A stretch of DNA of 64,000 nt from positions 101,222-165,221 of the forward strand of contig JBLIRR010000010.1 of the NCBI GenBank assembly GCA_049472395.1, read 5' to 3'. Position 1 is the first letter of the stretch. Every line of letters begins with the position of its first letter. The notes beneath the pieces are model-generated. The model ran no database searches and was not told the origin of the DNA. It saw only the letters and a list, made by a program, of their open reading frames with translations. Of this stretch, positions 7,780-17,128 are shown one piece after another. Origin of the DNA: JBLIRR01 sp049472395. Its GTDB lineage: Bacteria; SZUA-182; DTGQ01; JBLIRR01. The position numbers and the translations under genes were made by a program.

Positions 7780-10548
7780 ATGAACATTCTGAAAGCTACA
7801 AGATGTATTCTTTTGTTCAGCTTTTTCTTTTGTCTGTTCACTATTTTAACAAACAGGGGTATTGGTCATGCATCAAATGATCCTGTACTCATTAGCAGTA
7901 TAATAGGTCTTCAGCAATCTCCCGCTATTGCTTATTCTGATGAAGAAAATTGTTTTGTTGTATGGGAAGATAATAGAACTGGTTCTTTTGATATAATCGG
8001 AGCAGTAGTAAATAAGGGGATGGTTCTTGGGCAAATACTTATATGCACAGCACCTGGAGACCAAATAAATCCAGTAATCGAATGGAATGGGATTAATTAT
8101 TTTATTGTATGGCAGGATAAGCGAAATGGAAACTCGTTTGATTTATTTGGAGCACGAGTTTCTAAGATGGGTATTCTTTTGGACGGACCCGCTACTGCAA
8201 GCGGCAAGGTAATATCAATTGCTATAGGTGATCAGATAAATCCTCAGGTAAAATGGAATAAAAAAGATGCGTACTTTATTGTCTGGGAGGATTATCGATC
8301 CGGCGAACCAGACGTATTTGGCATTAGGATATCAATTGAAAATCAAATCATCACAAATGAATTCGGGGGTATACCAATATGCACACAACCAGGCCGGCAG
8401 ATAAAACCAGTTGTATCATTTAATGGCTCTTTCTTTTTGGTCCTGTGGGAGAATCAATTATCAAGCAGCGCATACTCTATTCATGGAAAAGCCATAGATA
8501 ATGAGGCTGAATTTACAATAAATCCGGACAATATTTCTCCAAGGCATCCTTCTTTAGATTCTAACGGAGAAAATTTTATTGTTGTATGGGATGGCATAAA
8601 TAACCAAGGCAGTTCAAATATCTATGCGACATTCCTCGATAATAATGGTCAAATAATAAATAATAGTATTACAATAAGCTCTCATCCATCATACATTCAA
8701 ACCAATCCAACAGTAAAGTGGACAGGTTCCTATTATACTATCTTTTTTAATGATGAAAGAAAAAAAATATTCGCAAGCCGCATAAGCGCCGATGGGCTAT
8801 TACTTGATATGCCCCCTGAATCAGGTGCTATAAGCCTTGATTTCGTTCTTAATACAGGAACCGACAAAGCGCCTGCCCTATCCTTTAATAATGAAGGCTC
8901 AATATTCCTGGCGTGGGAGGAGCATACTTCCTCTGACATTGATCTGTATGGACAAATTATTATTTTTTCTAATCCACCCATTCTCTCTTTTACAAATGAA
9001 CCTGAATTCATTGACACAGCCGTCTCTCCAACGGAGGGGGATAATAATACCCTATTTAATTTTAGGGTTAAATATTCCCATTTTGATGGAAAAGAACCTT
9101 CCGTAATGCAGGTTCTAATTGATGGCGATAATGATGAAGAGTATACTTCACCCGAAGATATTGTCGCTGATATGTCCTTGGCGTCCCTTGAAAATAATCC
9201 TGATTATAAAACAGGAGTTATCTATTCGGCAGAGGTATACTTGCCTCTTCCAGAGCCGGGTGATATCCGTTATCGGTTTTTTTTCAGTGATGATAAGGAA
9301 GCTGCTCTCGGTAAAGCGGTTGAAGGCGGATTCATTAAACTCAAATATTCTACACCTCGCTTAATATGGCCTGATTGGGAAGGCTACAGCGGGGATGGGG
9401 TCCACCCGAATCAAGGTATTGGTGGTGATAGATTCGATTTTATGATTAATTGTATCTCGCCAGATCAGCAATTACCTGCATTCCATGAGGTCTGGATTGA
9501 CTTAAATGCAAACTTGTCATATGAAGACAATGAAAAATTTACAATGGAACCGATTGATCATATAACCTATTCTTTTTCTGCTGAAATAAAATTTCCGGGT
9601 GTAAATACTATCCAATACCGATTTTTCTTCGCGACAAGCGATCATGAGCCAATAACCGGTGAAGACGAAGAAGGTCAAGATCCGGCGCAAGATCACTTTA
9701 TTACCATCTCCTCATATAAAAATCAACCAATACTCTCATGGATAAAGGAATATCAACTATATAAAGGTTCTATCGCCATCAAAGAGTATGACAAATATTA
9801 TATTACGTTTAAAATAGGATATTCGGACATGGATAATGAACCACCGCTTAATAGCTTTTTATGGTTAGATTTGAATAATAATCAGACGATTGAACCTGAT
9901 GAAACGTATACCATGTCTTTGGCTGATCCCTATAATACCCCCAACTATGTGGATAATACCTGCTATACTACTGAAATTATCCTTCCTGATATACCCACAG
10001 GCCTATTATTCTATAAATTCATTTTTGATGATGGGGCAAATCTCGCACATGGAGAACCGTATACAGAAGGAGGAACAGTGCAGCTCGAGTCTCCTCTACA
10101 ACTTAATTGGGTCAATGAAATCGGCTTTGACGACGATGGAATAGAGGTCATGATAGATGGAAACTCTCTTGAAGTAGAATTTAAAGTCTCTTATGTAAAT
10201 ATATACGATATCCCGCCTCTTCAAAAAGAGATATGGATCGATTTAGATAATAATTCTACGTTTAGCACTTCAGAAAGATTTGAAATGAACGAAGAGAATG
10301 TGGTTGATACTCTTTACTCTGAAGGGAAAATATATCACCTCTCTCTTACTCTTGTGAGCCCTGAAACAGACCCAATCCCCTATCGATTCTATTTTACTGA
10401 TGCCTATGGGATTGCTACCGGAGAACCCTCTCAAGAAGGATTGTCTTTCTCCTTAGAAGAGGGTATAACACCGCTATATAAAGATGAAAACCTTCCTTCT
10501 TCAAACCATACACGCAGTGGCATGGGATGTTTTATAAGAAGTATTTAG
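7780..10548 (+). CDS. Large secreted beta-repeat protein with CF-tail
   Basis: This is a 922-residue exported protein with a hydrophobic signal peptide (about 1-30). The first 400 residues hold about six repeats built around the pattern F-V-V-W-E/Q-D-x-R ... D-I-x-G-A, which suggests a beta-propeller. The remainder holds four longer repeats with I-D-L/G-D-N, Y-x-F-F-F-S/T-D and G-E-P/G-x-x-x-E-G-G motifs, suggesting Ig-like beta-sandwich modules with acidic loops that could bind calcium. The protein ends MGCFIRSI, the same Cys-Phe-Ile style of tail as the two complete metalloproteases to its left, although it is unrelated to them in sequence. It is divergent from the protease cluster across a 241-bp gap and converges with the DUF4340 gene (4-bp overlap of ends). 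It may be a surface protein; function unknown. Confidence 0.8.
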   Translation: MNILKATRCILLFSFFFCLFTILTNRGIGHASNDPVLISSIIGLQQSPAIAYSDEENCFVVWEDNRTGSFDIIGAVVNKGMVLGQILICTAPGDQINPVIEWNGINYFIVWQDKRNGNSFDLFGARVSKMGILLDGPATASGKVISIAIGDQINPQVKWNKKDAYFIVWEDYRSGEPDVFGIRISIENQIITNEFGGIPICTQPGRQIKPVVSFNGSFFLVLWENQLSSSAYSIHGKAIDNEAEFTINPDNISPRHPSLDSNGENFIVVWDGINNQGSSNIYATFLDNNGQIINNSITISSHPSYIQTNPTVKWTGSYYTIFFNDERKKIFASRISADGLLLDMPPESGAISLDFVLNTGTDKAPALSFNNEGSIFLAWEEHTSSDIDLYGQIIIFSNPPILSFTNEPEFIDTAVSPTEGDNNTLFNFRVKYSHFDGKEPSVMQVLIDGDNDEEYTSPEDIVADMSLASLENNPDYKTGVIYSAEVYLPLPEPGDIRYRFFFSDDKEAALGKAVEGGFIKLKYSTPRLIWPDWEGYSGDGVHPNQGIGGDRFDFMINCISPDQQLPAFHEVWIDLNANLSYEDNEKFTMEPIDHITYSFSAEIKFPGVNTIQYRFFFATSDHEPITGEDEEGQDPAQDHFITISSYKNQPILSWIKEYQLYKGSIAIKEYDKYYITFKIGYSDMDNEPPLNSFLWLDLNNNQTIEPDETYTMSLADPYNTPNYVDNTCYTTEIILPDIPTGLLFYKFIFDDGANLAHGEPYTEGGTVQLESPLQLNWVNEIGFDDDGIEVMIDGNSLEVEFKVSYVNIYDIPPLQKEIWIDLDNNSTFSTSERFEMNEENVVDTLYSEGKIYHLSLTLVSPETDPIPYRFYFTDAYGIATGEPSQEGLSFSLEEGITPLYKDENLPSSNHTRSGMGCFIRSI

Positions 10549-11906
10549 CCCTCTTTTTTTATCACATCCTCCCAATTGAACAGCAATTTATCTATGCTAT
10601 ATTTTCCAATTAAATACACAAAATTTTTATTGTGTAATTTAAAATAGTATTTATCCTTTTTCGTGTCAAAGAGTTTTCCAATCTGCTCAATTATAGCATC
10701 CCCTTCATTAGGAACGAGGGTGATGGTCTCTTGAGGAATATCTAATCCATACTCCTTTAATTCATTCTCTAGGTCCTCTGGCCATAATACTTCTAATGCA
10801 CGCAGGTTTGTTAATGTTTTCACAATATCATTTATCATATCCGTCTTAAGCGCCACTTTTTCAGGTTTTATTGCCTCCCACTCACCATTGTCACCTCTCG
10901 CAATCGTATAAGTATTTCCTTTTTTGGCAAAGGTAATCTCTTTAATTTCTTTTTCATCTATCTTTACGACTGAACGATCAACTAAATCGAGCCATTTTTT
11001 ATTCACCCTTTCAATGTTATATTTAGCAATTGTGTAAAGATACTCTTTCTCATCAACCTTGAGATAATAATCTTCTTTATCAGGTATCTTGGCCATTCTT
11101 TCCGTATATATTTTCCCATCTTTTAAGGTAATTTTTAAAGTCAACAGCGGATTGTCAAGCCCATATTCCGTCAGCTCTTTATCCTGTCGCTTTATCTCTT
11201 GCGCACGAAGGCTTGCCAGCGCCCTTACAATACTAGAGGCTTCAGAACCCAATGATGCCTCAACCGGCGAAATTACCTTCCATTTATTTTCATCTTCCTC
11301 ATCACGCATAATTAAATAGGCTCCTTCATCCTCATGAATGAATTCTACCTTATCAATATCCTCCATCTTTAATGCGACAACCGTTTTATCAACCCAATTC
11401 TGAGGAGTTTTATCAAATTCTGATTTAAGATGAAATCCACGGTGACTGATCACCTCGTGAGAATCTTTTTTTCTGACATAGGTACTCATAAAGTCAGGAC
11501 CACTCTTTCCAATGAATAGATCCGCAATTATAGAATCATTTTTATCTTTCACCACTACTTCAAGTCCTGAATTGGGATCTACCTCATAGATAGATTGTTT
11601 TTCCGGATTGCGAGATATGATAGTATCTTTATTTATTTCCACAATAGTGTCAAGGGCTTTATTTATTTGATCTTCTCCGGCAGGAAGGTTGTCTTCCTCA
11701 ACTACCACCCATGTATCTTCAATTTTTTTCAAATTTATTATGCTTGATTTATTATCAATTACGATTGATGCAGCAGAAGCCGGATCAAACCCTGGAAAAA
11801 GAGAGTTGCTCTCATTTTTATTATCCTTAGGAGCCCTTACCATAAATGCGACAATACATATTATTATCAATAGGAAAAGGAATATAATTGTTTTTTTAGA
11901 ATTCAT
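10545..11906 (-). CDS. DUF4340 domain protein of a Gld-type ABC operon
   Basis: A protein of about 453 residues with one N-terminal membrane segment (IFLFLLIIICIVAFMV) and a long soluble part made of repeated units of the DUF4340 type. These units carry W-V-V/K-V, the pattern E-Y-G-L-D-x-P, and Y-L/V-Y-T/L-I, visible three times. ATG 11906 is preferred to 11912 because the AAGGAG site is only two bases from the latter. It is the last gene of a four-gene run (ATPase, permease, GldG-like, DUF4340), and its start overlaps the end of the GldG-like gene. This set is a known conserved arrangement in diderm bacteria; the transported substrate is not established. The protein is probably anchored in the inner membrane and faces the periplasm. 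Confidence 0.85.
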   Translation of the reverse strand: MNSKKTIIFLFLLIIICIVAFMVRAPKDNKNESNSLFPGFDPASAASIVIDNKSSIINLKKIEDTWVVVEEDNLPAGEDQINKALDTIVEINKDTIISRNPEKQSIYEVDPNSGLEVVVKDKNDSIIADLFIGKSGPDFMSTYVRKKDSHEVISHRGFHLKSEFDKTPQNWVDKTVVALKMEDIDKVEFIHEDEGAYLIMRDEEDENKWKVISPVEASLGSEASSIVRALASLRAQEIKRQDKELTEYGLDNPLLTLKITLKDGKIYTERMAKIPDKEDYYLKVDEKEYLYTIAKYNIERVNKKWLDLVDRSVVKIDEKEIKEITFAKKGNTYTIARGDNGEWEAIKPEKVALKTDMINDIVKTLTNLRALEVLWPEDLENELKEYGLDIPQETITLVPNEGDAIIEQIGKLFDTKKDKYYFKLHNKNFVYLIGKYSIDKLLFNWEDVIKKEG

Positions 11907-13521
11907 ACACATAACTCCTTCTTTTCCGTTTTAAGTAAACCCGTACTAAACCAAATATAATAATTAATATGGAAATTCCAAAAATATTAATATATCGAAT
12001 AGTGGCCATTTGGCTGGATGAAATCTCCTTTAACGGCCGGTCTACAGTTTCGCGAGACCTAATCCCTATCAATTTATCTCCCATGGTAAGCCAATCTACC
12101 ATATTCATAAAAAATATGCTGTTCTCCCTAAAGCGACCTAAAAAATCATCTTTTATAAATCGGGAATTACCGATTGCAATAATCTGAACATCCTCATGGT
12201 TTTCCTTAAGAGCGCTCTCATCAGCTGTTGATTCTTTGTCAGAATCCTCCTCTTCCTTTGGGGGGATTTTTTTATTTGCATAAAAGCTTTTAAATTTTCC
12301 TGAAAGCATTACGGCAAGAGGAATTTCCTCTCGTGATCCTGCAGCCGTGAGACCAAAATTTTGCTGAGGATTTAAATCATAGCGACCTTGCTGGGTCCAT
12401 CCATGAGGAGTCGTCTTCGCTAAAATAGTTGCGGAAACACCCTGTCTTTCAATGGAGGCCTGCTCTATTTTTAAGGAACTTGTCCATGGCAATGTCAACG
12501 ATTCAAGCTCGCTTACCATCGGCTGTTCTTTATTAAAGCCATCCTTACGCACTTTCGGCCAGAAGGGGTATGGCAGTTGAAAATGAAAAAATCCTCCTCC
12601 GCTGAATGCCGCCCTGGAATTGCTCCTATCGAGAACAAGATCACTTTTAATTGTCACTCCATAATGCCTTAACATATCAAGCAGATCCGTTTCCACATTA
12701 TTGGCAGAAAGACCCCCTTCTTCACCAAGTTTCACCGTGTCTATAAGAAAAATTTCCTTTCCGCCTCCCATAAGATATTGATCTAAAAGATATTTATGTC
12801 TGTCTGAAACCTTTTCAGCTCCTGCTATGATCAGTGTATCTATTTTCTCTAATGCTTCTTTATCTTTCTTAAGATCAACCTCCCGTATTTCGTATTGCTT
12901 CTCTAACATTTTCTTGATATTGCTATAATCATCTTCCAGTGGCCTTTCTCCATGACCGGTTAAAAATCCGACCACTTTTGGTTCTTTTCTAATTACCTTT
13001 AAAATTGCGCTCGTAAGATCATATTCCAAATTGTCTATATTTTGTATTACAGGTATTGCTTCTTTCCTATCCTCATAAAGTACAGACATTCCCAAATATA
13101 CATTGGCAACCTGGGCCTTATCTTTTTCAAAAACATTAAGCATGACCTTCGGAATACCAATGAACTGCATTCGTTGCTCCAGTTCCGGATCAGAAGCAGG
13201 ATCAATAAATTCAACCTGCAAATTCCCTCGCGCATATGCTTTGTATTCATCTAACATATCTTGAACATTATGCTGAAGATCAACGAGTTGAGGGGGAAGG
13301 TTCTTAGTAAAATAGACTTTTATATTAATGAGATCATCAAGGTCTCGTGCTATGTTTTTAGTGGTTTCAGAAATAGAAAATCTCTTATCCTCCGTCATAT
13401 CAAGTCGAGAAAATTTAGCGAGAGAAATTACATTAATAGCTATTATAATTACCAACACAATGAGAATATAAATGAAAACATGCGTGCTATACCCAATCTT
13501 TTCTAGCTTACCCTTACTCAT
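11896..13521 (-). CDS. GldG-like ABC transporter auxiliary protein
   Basis: 541 residues with membrane segments near both ends (about 12-35 and 505-530) and a large extracytoplasmic part between them. Features seen are L-D-M-T-E-D-K-R-F-S-I-S-E near the N-terminus, V-G-F-L-T-G-H-G-E near residue 190, and a later D-x-x-L-x-x-G-G-G stretch. These match the GldG/uncharacterised ABC-type transport family, in which a periplasmic domain works with a GldA ATPase and GldF permease. It starts four bases after the permease gene ends, and its own end overlaps the DUF4340 start, so co-translation is likely. An Asp/Glu/Ser-rich linker sits near residue 420. In Bacteroidota these proteins relate to gliding; here only a transport or envelope role can be inferred. 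Confidence 0.85.
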   Translation of the reverse strand: MSKGKLEKIGYSTHVFIYILIVLVIIIAINVISLAKFSRLDMTEDKRFSISETTKNIARDLDDLINIKVYFTKNLPPQLVDLQHNVQDMLDEYKAYARGNLQVEFIDPASDPELEQRMQFIGIPKVMLNVFEKDKAQVANVYLGMSVLYEDRKEAIPVIQNIDNLEYDLTSAILKVIRKEPKVVGFLTGHGERPLEDDYSNIKKMLEKQYEIREVDLKKDKEALEKIDTLIIAGAEKVSDRHKYLLDQYLMGGGKEIFLIDTVKLGEEGGLSANNVETDLLDMLRHYGVTIKSDLVLDRSNSRAAFSGGGFFHFQLPYPFWPKVRKDGFNKEQPMVSELESLTLPWTSSLKIEQASIERQGVSATILAKTTPHGWTQQGRYDLNPQQNFGLTAAGSREEIPLAVMLSGKFKSFYANKKIPPKEEEDSDKESTADESALKENHEDVQIIAIGNSRFIKDDFLGRFRENSIFFMNMVDWLTMGDKLIGIRSRETVDRPLKEISSSQMATIRYINIFGISILIIIFGLVRVYLKRKRRSYVYEF

Positions 13522-13524
13522 ATT

Positions 13525-14241
13525 CTATCTCCATTTCCTGCTCTCAATAGAGCGAATATTTAAAAATAAGAAAAATCCTATGACTGACAAATAATAAATA
13601 ATATCTCTTGTATCTATTATTCCCCTGCCTATGCTTTTAAAGTGATAACCCAATCCCAAAAAAGAGCATATGGAGGCAAGAGTGCTTGGAAGAGCCATAA
13701 GAACTATGTCTTCGCCTATTATAAATAATACAAAACAAAAAAATATTCCCAATATAAAGGCAACAATCTGATTTTCAGTCAAGCTGCTTACAAAGAGCCC
13801 AATAGAAAGGTATGCACCTCCCATGAGCAAAGCCCCCAAATACCCCCCAATAATAGGCCCAATATCCGGACTTCCCAGAAAAAACAGTGTTAAAGGAATT
13901 GTAAAAGAAAGAAGAATTGAAAAGGCGAAAAAAATAAAAGCTGCGAGAAACTTACCGATCACAACTTCAGTATCTGTTATGGGCAGAGTCATTAATACCT
14001 CCATAGTACCAAGCTTTTTCTCTTCCGCCCATAACCTCATAGTTATTGCGGGGATAAAAAATAAGAATATCCACGGCAGCAGACTAAAAAAGGCCCTCAT
14101 ATTCGCCTGGCCAATAAGAAAGAACCCTCGAAAAAATATCCATGAGCTAAATACCAAAAATGCCGTTATATAAATATACGCTATAGGTGAGTTAAAATAA
14201 CTGGCAAATTCTTTTTTAAAGATAGCAATAATATTTTTCAT
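13525..14241 (-). CDS. ABC-2 type permease (GldF-like)
   Basis: The ATG at 14241 (MKNIIAIFKKEF) follows a GGGAGAAGG ribosome-binding site; the upstream in-frame ATG at 14259 lies before that site and within the end of the ATPase gene. The roughly 238-residue protein has six hydrophobic segments and the N-terminal ABC-2 signature F-K-K-E-F-x-S-Y-F-N-S-P-I-A-Y. It also has P-A-I-T-M-R-L-W-A-E-E-K-K-L-G-T-M-E-V-L, the usual coupling region of ABC-2 permeases. It is the membrane partner of the ATPase just upstream. Confidence 0.9.
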   Translation of the reverse strand: MKNIIAIFKKEFASYFNSPIAYIYITAFLVFSSWIFFRGFFLIGQANMRAFFSLLPWIFLFFIPAITMRLWAEEKKLGTMEVLMTLPITDTEVVIGKFLAAFIFFAFSILLSFTIPLTLFFLGSPDIGPIIGGYLGALLMGGAYLSIGLFVSSLTENQIVAFILGIFFCFVLFIIGEDIVLMALPSTLASICSFLGLGYHFKSIGRGIIDTRDIIYYLSVIGFFLFLNIRSIESRKWR

Positions 14242-14255
14242 AACCTTCTCCCATT

Positions 14256-15203
14256 TCAATTCTCAATAAGGTGTGTAAAGACATCCTCAAGCGTAACTTT
14301 ATGTCTTACAAGTTCGATTAAACTCCACTTATTATCAACTACACACTGAAATAATTTCTCTCGTATATCTGTTCCTTTATTACTTTTAATAATAAATGGA
14401 TAGATATTTTCTTCTCCCGGAATTCCTCCATTTTCCAGATTCTCAGCAACTTCAATAACATCCTCGATTTTCTCCAATTTAGCTCGTATCTCTGCTTCGG
14501 GCCCACGAATTGTTATATACACGGTCTCTTGACCCTTAGCTTGTGCGGATAGCTCCTCTGGAGTACCAGACCCAACGAGTTTTCCCTTATCAATTATTAC
14601 TATTCTTTTGCATGTTGCCTGAACCTCGGGTAAGATGTGAGAGCTGAGGATAATGGTCTTTTCTTTTCCTATCTTCTTAATCAATTCACGAATTTCCATA
14701 ATTTGATTCGGATCTAATCCGCTGGTCGGCTCATCGAGGATTAGAATATCAGGATCATGAATCAGGGCCTGTGCAAGGCCTACCCTTTGTCGATATCCCT
14801 TAGAAAGCTCTCCTATATTCTTGCTTATTTGCCCATGGAGACCACAACGGTCAATAGCTTCCTTAATTTTCTTTCGTTTTTCAGTATTTGGAATGCTACG
14901 GATTTCCGCTATAAAAAGCAGGTAATCAATAACCCCCATATCATAATATAAAGGCGCATTTTCAGGCAAATATCCCAATCGTTTTCTTATCTCAAGGGAA
15001 TCTTTAAATGTATCAAATCCCGCTAACGTTGCAGTCCCCGAGTCAGCGGGCATATAACAGGTCAAAATACGCATGGTTGTAGTTTTTCCTGCTCCATTGG
15101 GACCAAGAAACCCTAGTATTTCTCCTTTTTCAACCTTTAAATTTATTCCATCAACAGCGACGGTATTGCCAAATGTCTTTCTTAAATTAGAAATCTCTAT
15201 CAT
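14256..15203 (-). CDS. ABC transporter ATP-binding protein (GldA-like)
   Basis: 315 residues. Walker A is GPNGAGKTT (near residue 36), the Q-loop region is YLPENAPLY, the signature is LSKGYRQRVGLAQAL, Walker B is ILILDEPTSGLDP, and the H-loop is ILSSHIL. After the nucleotide-binding domain (about 1-220) there is a C-terminal DUF4162-type extension of about 90 residues, usual for ABC-2 ATPases of the GldA/CcmA/NatA group. It is the first gene of the four-gene Gld-type operon and overlaps the permease's ribosome-binding region. The family call is secure; the substrate is not known. Confidence 0.93.
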   Translation of the reverse strand: MIEISNLRKTFGNTVAVDGINLKVEKGEILGFLGPNGAGKTTTMRILTCYMPADSGTATLAGFDTFKDSLEIRKRLGYLPENAPLYYDMGVIDYLLFIAEIRSIPNTEKRKKIKEAIDRCGLHGQISKNIGELSKGYRQRVGLAQALIHDPDILILDEPTSGLDPNQIMEIRELIKKIGKEKTIILSSHILPEVQATCKRIVIIDKGKLVGSGTPEELSAQAKGQETVYITIRGPEAEIRAKLEKIEDVIEVAENLENGGIPGEENIYPFIIKSNKGTDIREKLFQCVVDNKWSLIELVRHKVTLEDVFTHLIEN

Positions 15204-15352
15204 GATATTATCCCTGCTTATTTAACTCTTTTTTTAACCATAATTAATATATGAAACTAAAGCTCCTTTTTCTTTAATAACAATAACATCGATTAAGAAT
15301 ACTAAAATAATATATAAGAACGAGTTTGTCAAGAACCAGGAACTCTTTTTGC

Positions 15353-15500
15353 CAATTCTAATTTTAAACACAGAATAGAGTGCGTAGTGTTTGATATAAA
15401 CTGGTGGGATTAGGTCTTGAAATATGAACACTGAAAAAAATTTACTTATCTCAAAGACCTAATCCCGCATATTGTCAACATAATGTCAAAATCAGAATTG
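15353..15500. repeat. Composite nested-palindrome element, copy 1
   Basis: Outer arms CAATTCTAATTTT (15353-15365) and AAAATCAGAATTG (15488-15500) are inverted with one mismatch. Inside them, GGGATTAGGTCTTGA (about 15406-15420) is inverted against TCAAAGACCTAATCCC (15451-15466). The same outer arms and a closely related inner palindrome recur at 21227-21389. It fills most of the 307-bp gap between the GldA-like gene and htrA and encodes nothing evident. Confidence 0.8.
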
Positions 15501-15510
15501 ATGAATTTTT

Positions 15511-16989
15511 TTATTTCTTTACTGCTATAAAAATAATACGATCATCCCTACCTATTAAAAATAATACTGTATCTTTGCTTTTACCTGATTTTATCGCCTT
15601 GCGAAACTCCTTCACACTGCTTGTTTTCTCTCTGTTTACCTCTAAAATTACATCGCCCCTCTTAATTCCTGCCTCATCCGCATTACTCCCTGACTCCACA
15701 TCATTTACCATCACACCTTCTGTCTCAGAAAAATTAAAATGCGCGGCCAACTCAGGTGTTATATCCTGGACTGTCATGCCAAAAAGTTGCTCTTGTGTTG
15801 AAGATGTTTTAGATCGTGTTCCCTCCTTGGGAAATTCACCTAATTTGACTTTCACTGTCTTGCGTTTTCCATCACGTATAAATTCTAACTCAACGCTCGT
15901 GCCTGGTTTAGTAAGACCTGCGTATCTCGATAAATCTGTATACTCTTTTATTTCTTTATTATTGAATTTTGTAATTATATCACCTCTTTTAATATCAACT
16001 TTATCCGCCGGAGAATCCTCCTCTACCTCTGCGACAAGTGCTCCTTTATTTTCCTTAATATCAAAGGAGCTCGCAATATCAGGCGTTACCTTTTGTATCA
16101 TTAAACCAAGCCATCCTCTACGGATTTTTCCCTCTTCTTTCAAATCTGAGAGCACTGATTGAACCATATTAATTGGTATGGCAAAACCAATTCCATCTCC
16201 CCCCATAATGATAGCCGTATTAATACCAACTACCTTGCCTTCAATATTGAGCAGAGGACCACCGCTATTGCCGGGATTAATAGAAGCATCTGTTTGAATA
16301 AATGAATTATATGGTCCCTGGCCTATGGGCCTCCATTTCGCACTTACTATCCCCGCGGTGACTGTATGCTCCAGACCGAAAGGATTACCAATAGCTACGA
16401 CCCATTCTCCGATCTGAAGCGCATCAGAATCTCCCATCTCTACGATAGGCAAATTCTCCTTTGCCTTTATTTTAAGCAGAGCAATATCCATATCCTCATC
16501 ACTTCCAATAACTTTTGCTTCATATTCATTTTCAGTAGAAGTTGTCACCTTGATATCATCTGCATCCTTAACCACATGGTAATTAGTTAAAATATACCCC
16601 TCCTCATCAATAATAAATCCAGAGCCTAAACTGCTTTGCTTATGCTGTTTAGGGAATTCAAAAAATTTTTCGAATAGATCATCACCAAAAAAATCACGGA
16701 AAGGATTCCTCATCGAGGGATCATGAAATTTTTCAATGCCCTTAATAACTTGGGTCGTACTAATATATACAACTGAAGGATTTGCTTTCTTCGCTATTTC
16801 AACAAATGTATTGAATGATATGATTCCTGATGAAGGCGTTACTTGTTGCGATTCGGAGATCGCCCCTTTAACGGCCTCTGTTGAACCGGTCAAATTAAGA
16901 TTAGATGCTATAATTGCCCCTATAAGAGCAGAAATAAGCCCAATGCCTATAATTGAAATAAGCCCAATGCCTATTCTTTTTTTGCTCAC
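15511..16989 (-). CDS. Periplasmic serine protease, DegP/HtrA family
   Basis: 492 residues with an N-terminal hydrophobic signal or anchor. The trypsin-like domain shows the full catalytic triad: His in TNYHVVKDAD, Asp in DEDMDIALLKI, and Ser in NPGNSGGPLLN. Two PDZ domains follow (about 300-385 and 400-490; GWLGLMIQ and LFGMTVQDI mark their starts). This is the usual DegP/HtrA/DegQ layout for envelope protein quality control. The signal peptide contains a tandem duplication of a 24-bp unit that encodes IGIGLISI twice. The gene stands alone between the composite repeat and the sigma-factor gene. Classification is secure; DegP versus DegQ cannot be decided. Confidence 0.93.
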   Translation of the reverse strand: MSKKRIGIGLISIIGIGLISALIGAIIASNLNLTGSTEAVKGAISESQQVTPSSGIISFNTFVEIAKKANPSVVYISTTQVIKGIEKFHDPSMRNPFRDFFGDDLFEKFFEFPKQHKQSSLGSGFIIDEEGYILTNYHVVKDADDIKVTTSTENEYEAKVIGSDEDMDIALLKIKAKENLPIVEMGDSDALQIGEWVVAIGNPFGLEHTVTAGIVSAKWRPIGQGPYNSFIQTDASINPGNSGGPLLNIEGKVVGINTAIIMGGDGIGFAIPINMVQSVLSDLKEEGKIRRGWLGLMIQKVTPDIASSFDIKENKGALVAEVEEDSPADKVDIKRGDIITKFNNKEIKEYTDLSRYAGLTKPGTSVELEFIRDGKRKTVKVKLGEFPKEGTRSKTSSTQEQLFGMTVQDITPELAAHFNFSETEGVMVNDVESGSNADEAGIKRGDVILEVNREKTSSVKEFRKAIKSGKSKDTVLFLIGRDDRIIFIAVKK

Positions 16990-17128
16990 GTTATACCCCT
17001 CCCTTTAATTAGATTGTTTAAGCAACAATTTATAGTTTTATTTTTATAAAAATAGACTTTAAATAGAAATATAATGAAAGAATGTCTTTATGTCTCTTAT
17101 AACATGAACTATAATATTTTTCAACTAT

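Noticed and set aside
15575..16162. 195-codon plus-strand frame opposite htrA
   Set aside because: Antisense shadow of two PDZ domains; no independent evidence of coding.
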